A stretch of 53,060 nt of DNA from Prevotellaceae bacterium (GCA_021153165.1 JAGKTZ010000004.1:1-53060), one strand, 5' to 3'; numbered from the stretch's first letter, positions 42,824 through 51,750 are shown. Translations and numbers: made by a program. The notes: a model not told the origin generated them from the sequence alone.

Positions 42824-43924
42824 TCAGAAGAAAATGTCGCAGGGCGCGATGCCGGCATCATAGCGTGCGATGAAGGTGCCGTCGGCCGCATAGCGATACA
42901 CGTAGCCTGGCGAGGTGTAGTCGGTCAGCGAGGCGTTCGAGGTGACGTATATTTCGCCATTTGTGGGATGCGCGATAAGGCGGATCGGTGCTACGGGTTG
43001 CTGATCTGTGGGAATGAAATTTTCTTGCTTAACCTTGCCGCTTTGTGTGTCGTAGATAGTGTAACTGACACGATTCACAGCGGGCACTACACTCCAGTCT
43101 GTCACCTGATTCATCACGTAGAGATTTTCACCCGCTACGGCTACGTCGGACCCTTCGCACAGTACTGTCGCCGTGCCGTCGGGTTGTATCTGATAGACCT
43201 GGGGCAGAATGTCGGCATAGTTGCCGCGTGCCACGACAAATACACGTCCTGCGCCATCGGCTACGATCGGGCCAGGATTCACGCCGACCATGATATCGCC
43301 CACCTTGGTGAAGTCAGACAAGCGTACCTTTGCCACACGGCAGCCGTTGGCATAGCCGCCGTTGTAGTTGTAGCCGTCGGAAATACTGATATACAGGTGT
43401 CCATCGGCGGCGGTCAGGTGAGCGGGATTCGGACCTACGGCCAAGCGGGCTTCGGCTTGCAGCGTCGTCGTGTCGATGCGTGTCACGTAGCCGTCGTTGT
43501 TGGTCACATACACGGCGCCGTCGGCTGCACAGATACCTTCGGGTGCGGTTGTCGTGATTTGTGCGGCAATCTGCCACGTATCTCGGTCGATCGCCCACAC
43601 CAGATTTGAGCCAAAGACGGCGATATACAGACGCGAACCGTAGGCTACGCCCGCCTGTGGACTATCTCCCAGACTCTGCTGGTTGGTTGCTGAAAAAATG
43701 CTGTTGGAATAGGTGCCGTCGGTCAAAGAAAAGGCGTCCAGACTGCCGGCTATACCCGAGTACATACTGCCCTGATTCACCACATAGGCCATCTCCTGTC
43801 GAGGTTGTGGGTTGGGCGCTGCACCATCTTGGAATCCGTCGCTCTCATCACAAGCAACGAGCGCACTCATTATAACCAAAGCCACACTAATACGGGTGGC
43901 AAAACGAGAAAATTTTGTTTTCAT
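42824..43924 (-). CDS. BtuG-like beta-propeller surface lipoprotein
   Basis: 366 residues from the ATG at 43924, which gives a lipoprotein signal (lipobox SALVAC, Cys25). The same frame is open much further upstream, but only as the complement of the BtuB gene, so that extension is rejected. The body is a YncE/DUF5074-like propeller with repeated strands (MAYVVNQGSMYSGIAGSLDAFSL, LYIAVFGSNLVWAIDRDT, VYVTNNDGYVTRIDT). In Bacteroides, BtuG propeller lipoproteins bind cobalamin very tightly at BtuB. Position downstream of a riboswitch-controlled btuB makes the same role likely here. Confidence 0.85.
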   Translation of the reverse strand: MKTKFSRFATRISVALVIMSALVACDESDGFQDGAAPNPQPRQEMAYVVNQGSMYSGIAGSLDAFSLTDGTYSNSIFSATNQQSLGDSPQAGVAYGSRLYIAVFGSNLVWAIDRDTWQIAAQITTTAPEGICAADGAVYVTNNDGYVTRIDTTTLQAEARLAVGPNPAHLTAADGHLYISISDGYNYNGGYANGCRVAKVRLSDFTKVGDIMVGVNPGPIVADGAGRVFVVARGNYADILPQVYQIQPDGTATVLCEGSDVAVAGENLYVMNQVTDWSVVPAVNRVSYTIYDTQSGKVKQENFIPTDQQPVAPIRLIAHPTNGEIYVTSNASLTDYTSPGYVYRYAADGTFIARYDAGIAPCDIFF

Positions 43925-43965
43925 AATTTTAAATTTTAAGATGATTTTTTCGTGATATGTATTGC

Positions 43966-44047
43966 GTAATCCTGGCGTAGTGTTTTCTGATTTCTCTGAG
44001 AACTCTGTAATCTTGGCGCAGTATTTTATGATTTCTCTGAGGACTCT
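43966..44047. repeat. Two 41-nt direct repeats between btuB and the BtuG-like gene
   Basis: GTAATCCTGGCGTAGT... (43966-44006) and GTAATCTTGGCGCAGT... (44007-44047) are adjacent copies, followed by a shorter third piece (GAGAACTCCGAGAGTTCCG). They sit in the 149-bp gap between the two genes. Confidence 0.8.
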
Positions 44048-44073
44048 GAGAACTCCGAGAGTTCCGATTATCC

Positions 44074-46119
44074 CTAAAAATCTATCGTCGCACCCACTTT
44101 CCAATGCCTGCCAGGCATCGGATAGCGGCGCACGATTTCGTATTGTTTGTTGAATAGATTCAGCACGTCGGCGCGCAGATTCAACCTCACACCTCGTGGC
44201 AATTTCACCTCGCGATATGCCCCCACGCCCCACTCTGCATAAGCCGGCAGCAGGGTGCCAGCGGCGTGCTCGTTGGTGCTCCATCTTTCGGATAGGGCCG
44301 TGAGCGAAATGGAAAGGTTTGCCCACGGATTTTCCCAAGCCAAAGAAGCACCAAGTGTGTGCTGCGGCATATAGGCCGGCTGCTTGCCATAACTGCGCGA
44401 AGTCGGGTCCGTGCGATCCGTAGCCTTTTGCCACGAATAGTTGGTGTGTAGGAGCAAAAGGTGACGCTCTGCAGGGCGAAATGTTGAGTGTAGTGTCACA
44501 TCGGTGCCCCAGATATTCACGCGCCCCATATTCACCGTTTGCCATACGTACAGGTTGTAGGGAATTGCACTGATGCGGTCTCGCACATGATTGAAGTAGG
44601 CATCCGCCGAAACCTCCAGGTTTTGCCACCACGGCGCAGGTTGCGCTTGCAGTGTGAGGCCGGCTCCCGTCTGTCTGGCCAACTCCGGACGCAGTCTTTG
44701 CGTGCCTAGATGATAGTAGTACGTCTCGCTGAAAGTCGGCACGCGATACGATTCTTTGTAGAGCACGCGTGCACGCAGTCTGCCCCAGTGTTCGGCATCC
44801 TTGTGCCACGACACCAGATGCACCGTCACGTCAGCCGTGGGCGAGATGTGGTGTGCATTTTGCGCCGCTTCGCCCACAGGATAACTATTCCAGTCATCAT
44901 AAGCCAGCACTCGCGCCGTAGCCGTCAGCACACGATGAGTATAGCGCAACGACAAGGCTTGCTGCAGGCTATGCCGCTTCGCACGAGGGGCTGCAGATTG
45001 ATTACTATTGAGCGAGGTGTGTGTATAGTCTGCCGCATAGGCTGCGCTGAATCGGCGGAAAGTGCGCATTACACCAGTTGTGGCATACCATTCGCGTTGC
45101 CAATAATTTTGTTGCAAAGCTCCCGTTGGATATTGCGGGTTGGTATCATCATACAAGCTTTCGGAAAAAGAAAATTTTGCAGCACACATCCACTTCCAGT
45201 CGTTCCATCGGCGTTCCTGTCTGAGTTGTGCGAAGGCGCGTTGTTCATCCAATTGCTCCGTGCCCTTTTGTGTGTAATACATGACCTGACCAGGCAGTTC
45301 GCGGTCGTCGTTGTTATAGAAAAGAAGCATTTGCCATTTGCCGCCCGCCTGGTCCGTAGCGCTCAAATCGCCCTGTACGGTGTAGGCTTGCATATGGCTG
45401 TGGTCGCGTGTCTCGTGTGTGATGATTTTGCCGTTCTGCAGGATAAACGGATAGTTGTTGTCTGCGCGGTAGAAGTGTGAAGAAAGTCCCAGGGTTACGC
45501 GGTCTGTACACTTGCCCTGTAGTCGTAGCGAGGGTGCAACGGCGCCAAAAGAGCCGACGTTGATGCCTGCGCGGCCCGACAGACGGCGTGTCGAGTCGGT
45601 CTGCTGTGGATGCATCTCTAATAGGGCTGCACCCAAGTTGCGAACGGGGCAAAGCAAATTCGGAACGTCTGCTATCGACAGTGTCAATCCATCCAGATAC
45701 TCTGTGTTGAAGCGTGACAAGTCCGTCTGCCCCTGTCGTGCATCGCCCAGTGCCAGTCCGTCGTAGGCTACGACTGTATGTGCGGCGCCCAGACCTCGTG
45801 CGCTGACGGTCTTCAGTCCGCCTGCGCCGCCGTAGTCTCGCAGTTGCAGTCCGGATAGTCGTTGCAACGCACCGCCGATATCGCTCACGCCCATCTGCTG
45901 CATTTGTGCCGAGGTCAATTGTTGTGTCGGCACGGCCTGCTGCATATCTCCTTTGGCAGCATATCCTGTCACGACAGCCGTACCCAGTGTGTCCACCTTC
46001 GCCGGAGAATTATTCTGTCCCCAAAGGCTCTGATATGGACACAAAGCAAGTAGGCTCGCAAGGCTTATGCTGACGAGAGTAGACAATGGTTTTCGCGTGA
46101 AGATACACTTGTAGTTCAT
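44074..46119 (-). CDS. btuB: BtuB-like TonB-dependent cobalamin receptor
   Basis: 681 residues. The signal peptide ends at SLWGQ (about 35). A TonB-box-like DTLGTAVVTGY (about 43-53) is followed by the plug (QQLTSAQMQQMGVSDIGGALQRLSGLQLRDYGGAGGLKTVSARGLG, about 66-111). The barrel ends in KVGATIDF with the terminal Phe of outer-membrane proteins. It lacks a carboxypeptidase-D domain, as vitamin receptors do. A cobalamin riboswitch stands in the leader, and a BtuG-like propeller lipoprotein follows on the same strand, so vitamin B12 uptake is the best reading. Confidence 0.92.
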   Translation of the reverse strand: MNYKCIFTRKPLSTLVSISLASLLALCPYQSLWGQNNSPAKVDTLGTAVVTGYAAKGDMQQAVPTQQLTSAQMQQMGVSDIGGALQRLSGLQLRDYGGAGGLKTVSARGLGAAHTVVAYDGLALGDARQGQTDLSRFNTEYLDGLTLSIADVPNLLCPVRNLGAALLEMHPQQTDSTRRLSGRAGINVGSFGAVAPSLRLQGKCTDRVTLGLSSHFYRADNNYPFILQNGKIITHETRDHSHMQAYTVQGDLSATDQAGGKWQMLLFYNNDDRELPGQVMYYTQKGTEQLDEQRAFAQLRQERRWNDWKWMCAAKFSFSESLYDDTNPQYPTGALQQNYWQREWYATTGVMRTFRRFSAAYAADYTHTSLNSNQSAAPRAKRHSLQQALSLRYTHRVLTATARVLAYDDWNSYPVGEAAQNAHHISPTADVTVHLVSWHKDAEHWGRLRARVLYKESYRVPTFSETYYYHLGTQRLRPELARQTGAGLTLQAQPAPWWQNLEVSADAYFNHVRDRISAIPYNLYVWQTVNMGRVNIWGTDVTLHSTFRPAERHLLLLHTNYSWQKATDRTDPTSRSYGKQPAYMPQHTLGASLAWENPWANLSISLTALSERWSTNEHAAGTLLPAYAEWGVGAYREVKLPRGVRLNLRADVLNLFNKQYEIVRRYPMPGRHWKVGATIDF

Positions 46120-46277
46120 CGAAATAAACGGCTTGCAAGCGGATATGCTGATATCCGTCGGTCAATCCTTGATTCCCATAAAACAAGGATACTGGTACGC
46201 GTTACGTACCCTTGCAAAAACTATAATAGGTGAACCCCGATCGCTTTTCCTCGAAGCGATGTGTTGAGGCATACTCC

Positions 46278-46528
46278 TGCGGCAGGTCTTCTGGCTTGTC
46301 CTTTTCCTCAAAAGCCTTCCCGTGTTGGTTTTTGGTCCAACATAGTGGCATGTCTGCGGCGCAGTGTGTCTCGGCGGTGAAGTCTACATGAAAAAGAGTG
46401 AGACCTCGATGCTTCAACTCGGCGCACGGATTTGAGGAGGTAAATAAAGGTATACAGCAGCGGGACTGCACGGGATTCACACCCGTTTCCCTTTTCACGC
46501 CCAATGGGGCGACCGCATTTGCGGGCAA
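46278..46528 (-). promoter_or_regulatory. Cobalamin riboswitch upstream of btuB
   Basis: Read on the minus strand: GGGAAACGGGTGTGAATCCC, then AGTCCCGCTGCTGT (equivalent of the CAGCCCCCGCNACTGT core), later CATGCCACT, and at the 3' end AAGCCAGAAGACCTGCC. These are the conserved pieces of the B12 aptamer in the right order and spacing. It should switch off btuB when adenosylcobalamin is present. The 46120-46277 stretch towards btuB probably holds the expression platform. Confidence 0.9.
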
Positions 46529-46533
46529 AGGTA
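46526..46533 (-). promoter_or_regulatory. -7 promoter element of the btuB transcript
   Basis: TACCTTTG on the minus strand matches TAnnTTTG just upstream of the riboswitch aptamer, so transcription starts about where the aptamer begins. Confidence 0.6.
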
Positions 46534-46638
46534 AAAATAATAAGTAGTTGGGAAAAGAAAAATTGAAAAAAATAGAAGTTAAACGCGGTGAATGTAGGAA
46601 AAATTAACATTTTGTTTCGCTCTTCCCTTATCTTTCTG

Positions 46639-46646
46639 TATCTTTG
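46639..46646 (+). promoter_or_regulatory. -7 promoter element for the acyl-CoA synthetase gene
   Basis: TATCTTTG matches TAnnTTTG, 84 nt before the ATG at 46730. Confidence 0.55.
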
Positions 46647-46729
46647 GCGCCTGTATTATAAGATGAAGAGGGAAAAGTCGACTTTTCTCCAGACTACATT
46701 TGCAGTAAATACTATTAATATATGATCTT

Positions 46730-48628
46730 ATGAAAAAGACAATTGTAGACCTTTTCGAAGCGTCTGTGAAGCAGTACCCCAACAATACTTTTTTGTTGGA
46801 AAAGACTAAAAAGGAATTCGAGCCTACGACCTACACCCAAGTCAAGGAACAGGTGTATCGTATCGGTGCCGGATTGCAAGCGCTCGGCGTGAAGAAGGGA
46901 GATACTATGGCGTTGTTGAGCGAAGGTCGCAACCTTTGGGTAATTGGTGAATTGGCGATGTTCTACGCCGGTGCTATCAACGTGCCCCTCAGTATCAAAT
47001 TGGAAGAAAGCAACGACTTGATGTTCCGCCTAGTTCACGGCGATGTGAAATATGTCATGGTGAGCGGACAACAGTTGAAGAAAATTCGTCAGATCAAGTC
47101 ACAATTGCCAGCAGTACAAAAGGTGATTGTTTTTGATGAAATGGAAACCTACGAAGACGGCGAGATCGCTTTGTCAGAACTCATCGCGATGGGTGATAAG
47201 TTCTTGGCTGAACATACAGAAGAGGAGTTCTTGGCAGTAGCCCACTCTATTGAAAACGACGACTACGCTACGATCACCTATACCAGTGGTACTACGGCCG
47301 ATCCCAAAGGTGTCGTGCTGACACACCGTAACTATACCGCAAACGTGGAGCAGGCGCGTACGTTGGTCAATATTGATGAGACGTGGCGCACGTTGATCAT
47401 TTTGCCCTTGGACCACTGTTTTGCTCACGTCGTGGGATTCTATATCATGATGGCGGCGGGTGCTACTGCGGCTACCGTACAAGTGGGACGCACGCCGTTG
47501 GAAACTTTGAAGAACATCCCATTGAATATTCGCGAGGTCAGACCTCATTTCATCCTGAGCGTACCTGCTTTGGCTAAGACGTTCAAGAAGAATATCGAGA
47601 ATGGTATCCGTGCAAAGGGTGCTACGACTGTGAAGCTCTTCAACTTTGGTATGAAGTTGACACAGTTGTATTATGGCGACTCCAACTTGGACTTCAAGGG
47701 TTGGCGCTACATCTTGAAGCCACTTGTCGCTTTGTTCGACAAGATTCTGTTCAGCAAAGTGCGTCAGAACTTTGGCGGCGAAATGCGTTTCTTTATTGGT
47801 GGTGGTGCTCTGTTGGACAAAGATTTGCAGAAGTTCTATGTCGGCATCGGCATGCCTATGTATCAAGGCTACGGTCTGAGCGAGGCTACACCTGTGATCT
47901 CAAGTAATGGTCCCGACCTGTATCGTTTTGGTTCGAGCGGTAAGTTGGTGAAGCCTATCGAAGTGAAGATTTGCGATAGCGAAGGCAAGGATTTGCCCGT
48001 AGGTGAAATGGGCGAAATCGTAGTCAAGGGCGAAAACGTCATGGCTGGCTACTGGAAGAATCCCGAGTCTACCGCCGAGACCGTACGCGACGGCTACCTC
48101 TACACAGGCGACTTGGGCTATATGTCGGCCGAAGGTTTGCTCTACGTCAAGGGTAGATTCAAGAGCCTTCTCATATCAAGCGACGGCGAAAAGTACAGCC
48201 CAGAAGGCATCGAAGAAACTTTGGTGGAAAAGTCTAAGTATATCGACCAAGTGATGCTCTACAACAATCAATCTCCCTCGACCATCGCATTGATTGTGCC
48301 CAACAAGGAAAATCTGCGTCGCAAGTTGCAGCACCAGGGTCTGACTCTCGACACAGAGGAGGGCAAGAAGGCGGCACTGGAAAAGCTGGAAAAGGAAATC
48401 GCTAAGTTCAAGCGCGGCGGAGAGTTTGAAGGCATGTTCCCCGAACGTTGGTTGCCTAGCGCATTCGCCGTATTGCCCGAACCCTTCACCGAGCAAAATC
48501 AAATGATCAACTCGACCATGAAAATGGTACGCGGCAAGATTGAAAAGGCCTACGCAGATCGTATCGAATACGTTTATACTGCCGAAGGTAAGCAAACCTT
48601 GAACGCGAAGAACTTGGCTTCGCTCTAA
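46730..48628 (+). CDS. Long-chain fatty acid-CoA ligase (AMP-forming)
   Basis: A 632-residue ATP-dependent acyl-activating enzyme. The adenylate P-loop is YTSGTTADPKGVV (184-196). GYGLSEATPVIS is the A5-type motif, GYLYTGDLGYMSAEGLLYVKGRFKSLL the A7-A8 hinge region, and the C-terminal lid carries the conserved KYSPEGIEE. It makes acyl-CoA or an acyl-adenylate for lipid metabolism. The motif set fits the long-chain group; chain length is not fixed by the sequence. Its own promoter is at 46639. Confidence 0.93.
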   Translation: MKKTIVDLFEASVKQYPNNTFLLEKTKKEFEPTTYTQVKEQVYRIGAGLQALGVKKGDTMALLSEGRNLWVIGELAMFYAGAINVPLSIKLEESNDLMFRLVHGDVKYVMVSGQQLKKIRQIKSQLPAVQKVIVFDEMETYEDGEIALSELIAMGDKFLAEHTEEEFLAVAHSIENDDYATITYTSGTTADPKGVVLTHRNYTANVEQARTLVNIDETWRTLIILPLDHCFAHVVGFYIMMAAGATAATVQVGRTPLETLKNIPLNIREVRPHFILSVPALAKTFKKNIENGIRAKGATTVKLFNFGMKLTQLYYGDSNLDFKGWRYILKPLVALFDKILFSKVRQNFGGEMRFFIGGGALLDKDLQKFYVGIGMPMYQGYGLSEATPVISSNGPDLYRFGSSGKLVKPIEVKICDSEGKDLPVGEMGEIVVKGENVMAGYWKNPESTAETVRDGYLYTGDLGYMSAEGLLYVKGRFKSLLISSDGEKYSPEGIEETLVEKSKYIDQVMLYNNQSPSTIALIVPNKENLRRKLQHQGLTLDTEEGKKAALEKLEKEIAKFKRGGEFEGMFPERWLPSAFAVLPEPFTEQNQMINSTMKMVRGKIEKAYADRIEYVYTAEGKQTLNAKNLASL

Positions 48629-48633
48629 GTGAA

Positions 48634-48717
48634 GTCAACAGACAACGGACTACAGTCAACAGACAGCGGTCTATAGTCTACAGACAACGGACTACAGTCT
48701 ACGGACGGCAGAGCAGG
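48634..48717 (+). repeat. 21-nt tandem repeats after the acyl-CoA ligase gene (about 4 units)
   Basis: Units near GTCAACAGACAACGGACTACA start at 48634, 48655, 48676 and 48697, the last one decayed. They begin five bases after the stop codon region and end before the next gene. The unit length is again 21, but the sequence is unrelated to the AAAAAGG arrays. Confidence 0.85.
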
Positions 48718-48817
48718 GTTCATCAACAATGGTCTGCTGTTTGGATTCAAAATATTTAATAGACTCGCGCGAGATTTGTATGTGATCTTGCGGCGTCTCA
48801 ACCTATCCTACTCATAT

Positions 48818-49420
48818 ATGATCAACGTAGAAAATTTCAAATCTGCCATACTCTCGGGTGTAGCCGTTGGTATCGCTGGCTTTGGCTTCCTGGCCTTGCG
48901 CGACATCGTGGGCAGCGTGCTCTTTGCCTTTGCCTTGCTCACCGTCGTAGGGTATAAATTGAAACTCTATACTGGCACCGCAGGATTTATCAAGAAGAAC
49001 GAATTGCCCTATTTGGCATTCGTGCTCTCGGGCAACTTGGTCGGTTGTTTTCTAATGGCCATGTTGACACACTGTTCTGCGATGGACCTGCAAGGTTCTG
49101 CGCAAGAGATATTGGCAGGGCGCTTGGCGCTCGGTCCCCTCCGCGGCGGCCTGCTGGCCATAGGTTGCGGATTCATTATGACTACTGCCGTCACCTTTGC
49201 CCGCAAGGGGAATATGCTGCCCCTGCTCATCGGTGTGCCCTTGTTTATTCAGTGCGGATTTCCCCACTGTGCCGCCGATGCCTTCTTTTATATGAGTGCG
49301 CCGTTCGACTACCTCGGCCAGCATTGGTCCGAAATTCTGCCATTCTACCTAAGCATCGTTGTCGGCAACTTTGTCGGTTGCAATCTGTACCGCTGGGTGA
49401 TGGGGGCAAATCCTGAATAA
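48818..49420 (+). CDS. Formate/nitrite transporter family protein (short)
   Basis: 200 residues from the ATG at 48818; a TTG at 48776 in frame is less likely. About six hydrophobic segments, with the family phrases AILSGVAVGIAGFGFLAL, KLYTGTAGFIKKNELPYL and GCGFIMTTAVTFARKG. Family members are pentameric channels for formate, nitrite or hydrosulfide. At 200 residues it is shorter than typical FocA/NirC (about 260-290), but no helix is clearly missing. The transported anion is unknown. Confidence 0.82.
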   Translation: MINVENFKSAILSGVAVGIAGFGFLALRDIVGSVLFAFALLTVVGYKLKLYTGTAGFIKKNELPYLAFVLSGNLVGCFLMAMLTHCSAMDLQGSAQEILAGRLALGPLRGGLLAIGCGFIMTTAVTFARKGNMLPLLIGVPLFIQCGFPHCAADAFFYMSAPFDYLGQHWSEILPFYLSIVVGNFVGCNLYRWVMGANPE

Positions 49421-49492
49421 GGGGCACGCTGGATAAATGCTCATGATATAAGGGTCGGGCTGAGTGTGTCTCGGGTCGATCGAATGAAATAC

Positions 49493-49529
49493 AAAAAGTA
49501 GGTTCTCGTGCACAGAACCTACTTTTTTT
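49493..49529 (+). terminator. Terminator after the transporter gene
   Basis: AAAAAGTAGGTTCT and AGAACCTACTTTTT form a perfect stem with a 7-nt loop (CGTGCAC). Because the flanks are A-run and T-run, it works in both directions. Confidence 0.92.
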
Positions 49530-49584
49530 GGTGATAGAGTAGGGGAGGGTCTGACGTAAGCAATCTAGGGGTGTCGTGCCCTAG

Positions 49585-49942
49585 TTTGTCAAAATTTTTC
49601 GCATTTTTCGAGAGCGAGAATCGCTTAAAATTAATCAAACGTACATTTGGTCGCAAATACGCCATTCTCGCGAGGTCAAAAATCAAGGTTTTTGGGGTGA
49701 AAAGTGAAAAACATTAGACTTTTTTTCGTTTGTTTGCTGAAAAGTGGGGTTCGACCGATGAATTTTGGCGTTAGAGAAAATGAAAAAAGTCTAGGCTTTG
49801 TCGAAAAAAGGTTAGACCTTTTTCAAAAAACATTAGACTTTTTTTCAACAACCCCTAACCTTTTTCCCATAAAGCAAGTTGTCGGGCTTAGCATCCGTTC
49901 TATTTCATCAACTGCATTTGTCAAAATTTTTCGCATTTTTTC
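49585..49942 (+). repeat. Interspersed 358-bp-type element, copy R4 (358 bp, reference copy)
   Basis: The direct terminal repeats start TTTGTCAAAATTTTTCGC at 49585 and 49917. The left box has GCGAGAATCGCTTAAAATTAA, then TTTGGTCGCAAATACGCC, with arms GCGAGAAT and ATTCTCGC able to pair. The 21-nt array is 49783-49866 (four units). The right end has GTTCTATTTCATCAACTGCA. It lies between a terminator and the stem-loop at 49961; the open frame at 49704-50054 runs through it and is not called as a gene. Confidence 0.88.
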
Positions 49943-49960
49943 CTTGCTCCAAAATACACA

Positions 49961-49992
49961 AAGAAGCGCCCCGATGTCGAGGCGCTTCAGTA
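49961..49992 (-). terminator. Stem-loop after the outer-membrane protein gene
   Basis: GAAGCGCC (49963-49970) pairs with GGCGCTTC (49981-49988). Read on the minus strand, it ends the transcript of the gene at 50051-50581. Confidence 0.7.
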
Positions 49993-50050
49993 TGCATATA
50001 TCTATCTGCTTGCGGGGACGAATAGACCCGTCAAGACAGGTAGGAATATC

Positions 50051-50581
50051 TTAGAAGAAATACTTAAACGAAACTGTTGGCGAGCTCAATATACCAAAGT
50101 TTACGAGGTTGATTTCTGACCATCTGCTATAGTCCAGGTTTATAAGGCCTACACCAAAGGCAAACTTAGAAGTGGGGCGATATTCCAACGAAGCCAATTT
50201 GAGAGACATAGTGAATAGTCCTTCTGATTCGCCTTCAGATGCCATGAAGCCACCGCCGATAGCCAATTCGGGCACGTAGTACAAATTCTTCACGATAGGC
50301 ACATAGTAAGCAATGTTGGGCATGAAGGTCATTTGGTGTGTTTCAGTGCTGTAATCGTATGCGATGCCCAATCCAATCTTTAACTTGTCTGCAACAAAAT
50401 AACCCACCTCAGGCGCAATGCCAAAATGTGTGGAAGTTTCGGAACCAAACACAGGCATATCTAGAGCAGTGAGGCCAAATTTAAGGTTACCGCCAACGTA
50501 GAAATCACCCTTGCTTTGTGCATTCACAGAAAGACTACATGCCAAGAATAAGCAGAGGTATAGGCTAAAAAATTTCTTCAT
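50051..50581 (-). CDS. Outer-membrane beta-barrel protein (OmpA/OprF-like barrel, no periplasmic domain)
   Basis: 176 residues from the ATG at 50581; the frame is open upstream to 50647 but lacks a signal there. The signal peptide ends at VNAQ (about 23). Repeated amphipathic strands (GDFYVGGNLKFGLTAL, FGIAPEVGYFVADKLKIGLGIAYDY, NLYYVPELAIGGGF) end in SFKYFF with terminal Phe. It would form an 8-stranded barrel. Function is unknown. Confidence 0.85.
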   Translation of the reverse strand: MKKFFSLYLCLFLACSLSVNAQSKGDFYVGGNLKFGLTALDMPVFGSETSTHFGIAPEVGYFVADKLKIGLGIAYDYSTETHQMTFMPNIAYYVPIVKNLYYVPELAIGGGFMASEGESEGLFTMSLKLASLEYRPTSKFAFGVGLINLDYSRWSEINLVNFGILSSPTVSFKYFF

Positions 50582-50667
50582 AATAGTAATAGTTTTTAAG
50601 TTTAACATGTGAGATTTACTGCTATGTTTGTTTTGTTTCTTATGCAAAGTTAATTTTTAAACTCTAA

Positions 50668-51750
50668 TTACAGATATTTTTCACCTAATTTAACCATCAC
50701 CTCGTCTGCCAACCTACGTACAGTCGTCGGTTTATCATTAGGGCAGATTACGAGAACATCTTCGTTCTCAGCAATCAAATAACCATCCAGACCATTTACG
50801 ATGACCGCCTTCTCGTCAGATACAGAAACGACATTGTTGCTGCTGCCCGACATGAAGACCTTGCCTTTGCCCATGATGACATTGCCGTCAACATCCTTTT
50901 TCATCACTTTGTACAGCTCCGGCCAACATCCCACGTCTGCCCAACCAAAATCACATTGGTAGACGTACACGTTGCGGCATGTGTCCAGTATCATCAAGTC
51001 TATCGAACTGCTCAGGCTTTCGGGATAGTAGTCGCGCACTAATGCCAAATCCTCGTCCTTGGCCACAGTGCCCGCCGCCGCTTCTATACGTTCGGCTACA
51101 AGTGGGGCCACCTCGCGCATCAGGTGTATCATCGATTGCGCATTCCACAAGAACAACCCCGTGTTCCACAAAAATTCGCCGCTTTCAACGAACAAATTGG
51201 CATATTCCTGGGCAGGCTTCTCCTGGAAACTCTTCACGCGATACAACTTGCCGCTTTTGACTTCCTCGCCCATTTGTATGTAACCGTACGCCGTATTTGG
51301 CATCGACGCAGGTATACCCATTGCCAGGAAAACGTCGTTGCCCGACACAAAGTCCAGAGCATGGCTCACCTGCTGTTCGAAACGCTGCGTATCCACGATA
51401 TGCTGGTCGGCAGGCGACACGACCACGTTGGCATCAGGATTCATGCACGAAATGTGATACGAAGCCCACGCCACAGCCGGCGCCGTAGACATTTGTACAG
51501 GTTCGATCAGGATATTCTCTGTCGAGAGTTCAGGCAACTGTTCCAGCACCAAATCCTGATAATCCTTGAAGGTCGAAACAAAAATATTCTCGCGTGGAAT
51601 AAATTGTGCAAAGCGATCGTACGTTTGCTGAAGCAACGTGCGACCGGTGCCAAAGAAATCTATGAATTGTTTAGGCAAATATTTTCTGCTGCAAGGCCAT
51701 AGGCGTCTGCCTTCACCCCCAGCCAAGATAATACAATAGTTGTTTTTCAT
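50668..51750 (-). CDS. manC: Mannose-1-phosphate guanylyltransferase
   Basis: Makes GDP-mannose from mannose 1-phosphate and GTP, for surface glycans. 360 residues from the ATG at 51750 (MKNNYCIILAGGEGRRLWPCSR...), which places the nucleotide loop LAGGEGRRLWP at 9-19 as expected. An upstream in-frame extension to 51894 passes through a decayed 21-nt array and is rejected. Further motifs: EPVQMSTAPAVAWA, VVSPADQHI, the KSFQEKP catalytic segment and WNTGLFLW. It lacks the C-terminal isomerase domain of bifunctional ManC, normal for the single-function type. Confidence 0.93.
   Translation of the reverse strand: MKNNYCIILAGGEGRRLWPCSRKYLPKQFIDFFGTGRTLLQQTYDRFAQFIPRENIFVSTFKDYQDLVLEQLPELSTENILIEPVQMSTAPAVAWASYHISCMNPDANVVVSPADQHIVDTQRFEQQVSHALDFVSGNDVFLAMGIPASMPNTAYGYIQMGEEVKSGKLYRVKSFQEKPAQEYANLFVESGEFLWNTGLFLWNAQSMIHLMREVAPLVAERIEAAAGTVAKDEDLALVRDYYPESLSSSIDLMILDTCRNVYVYQCDFGWADVGCWPELYKVMKKDVDGNVIMGKGKVFMSGSSNNVVSVSDEKAVIVNGLDGYLIAENEDVLVICPNDKPTTVRRLADEVMVKLGEKYL

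Noticed and set aside
43925..44809. A long in-frame upstream extension of the BtuG-like gene (about 295 codons)
   Set aside because: It is the complement, same strand but other frame, of the BtuB gene, with no signal or domain character; the lipoprotein signal starts at 43924.
50582..50647. Upstream extension of the 50051 barrel gene and, similarly, of manC to 51894
   Set aside because: Neither extension has an export signal or family match; the inner ATGs give a proper signal peptide and the proper nucleotide loop position.
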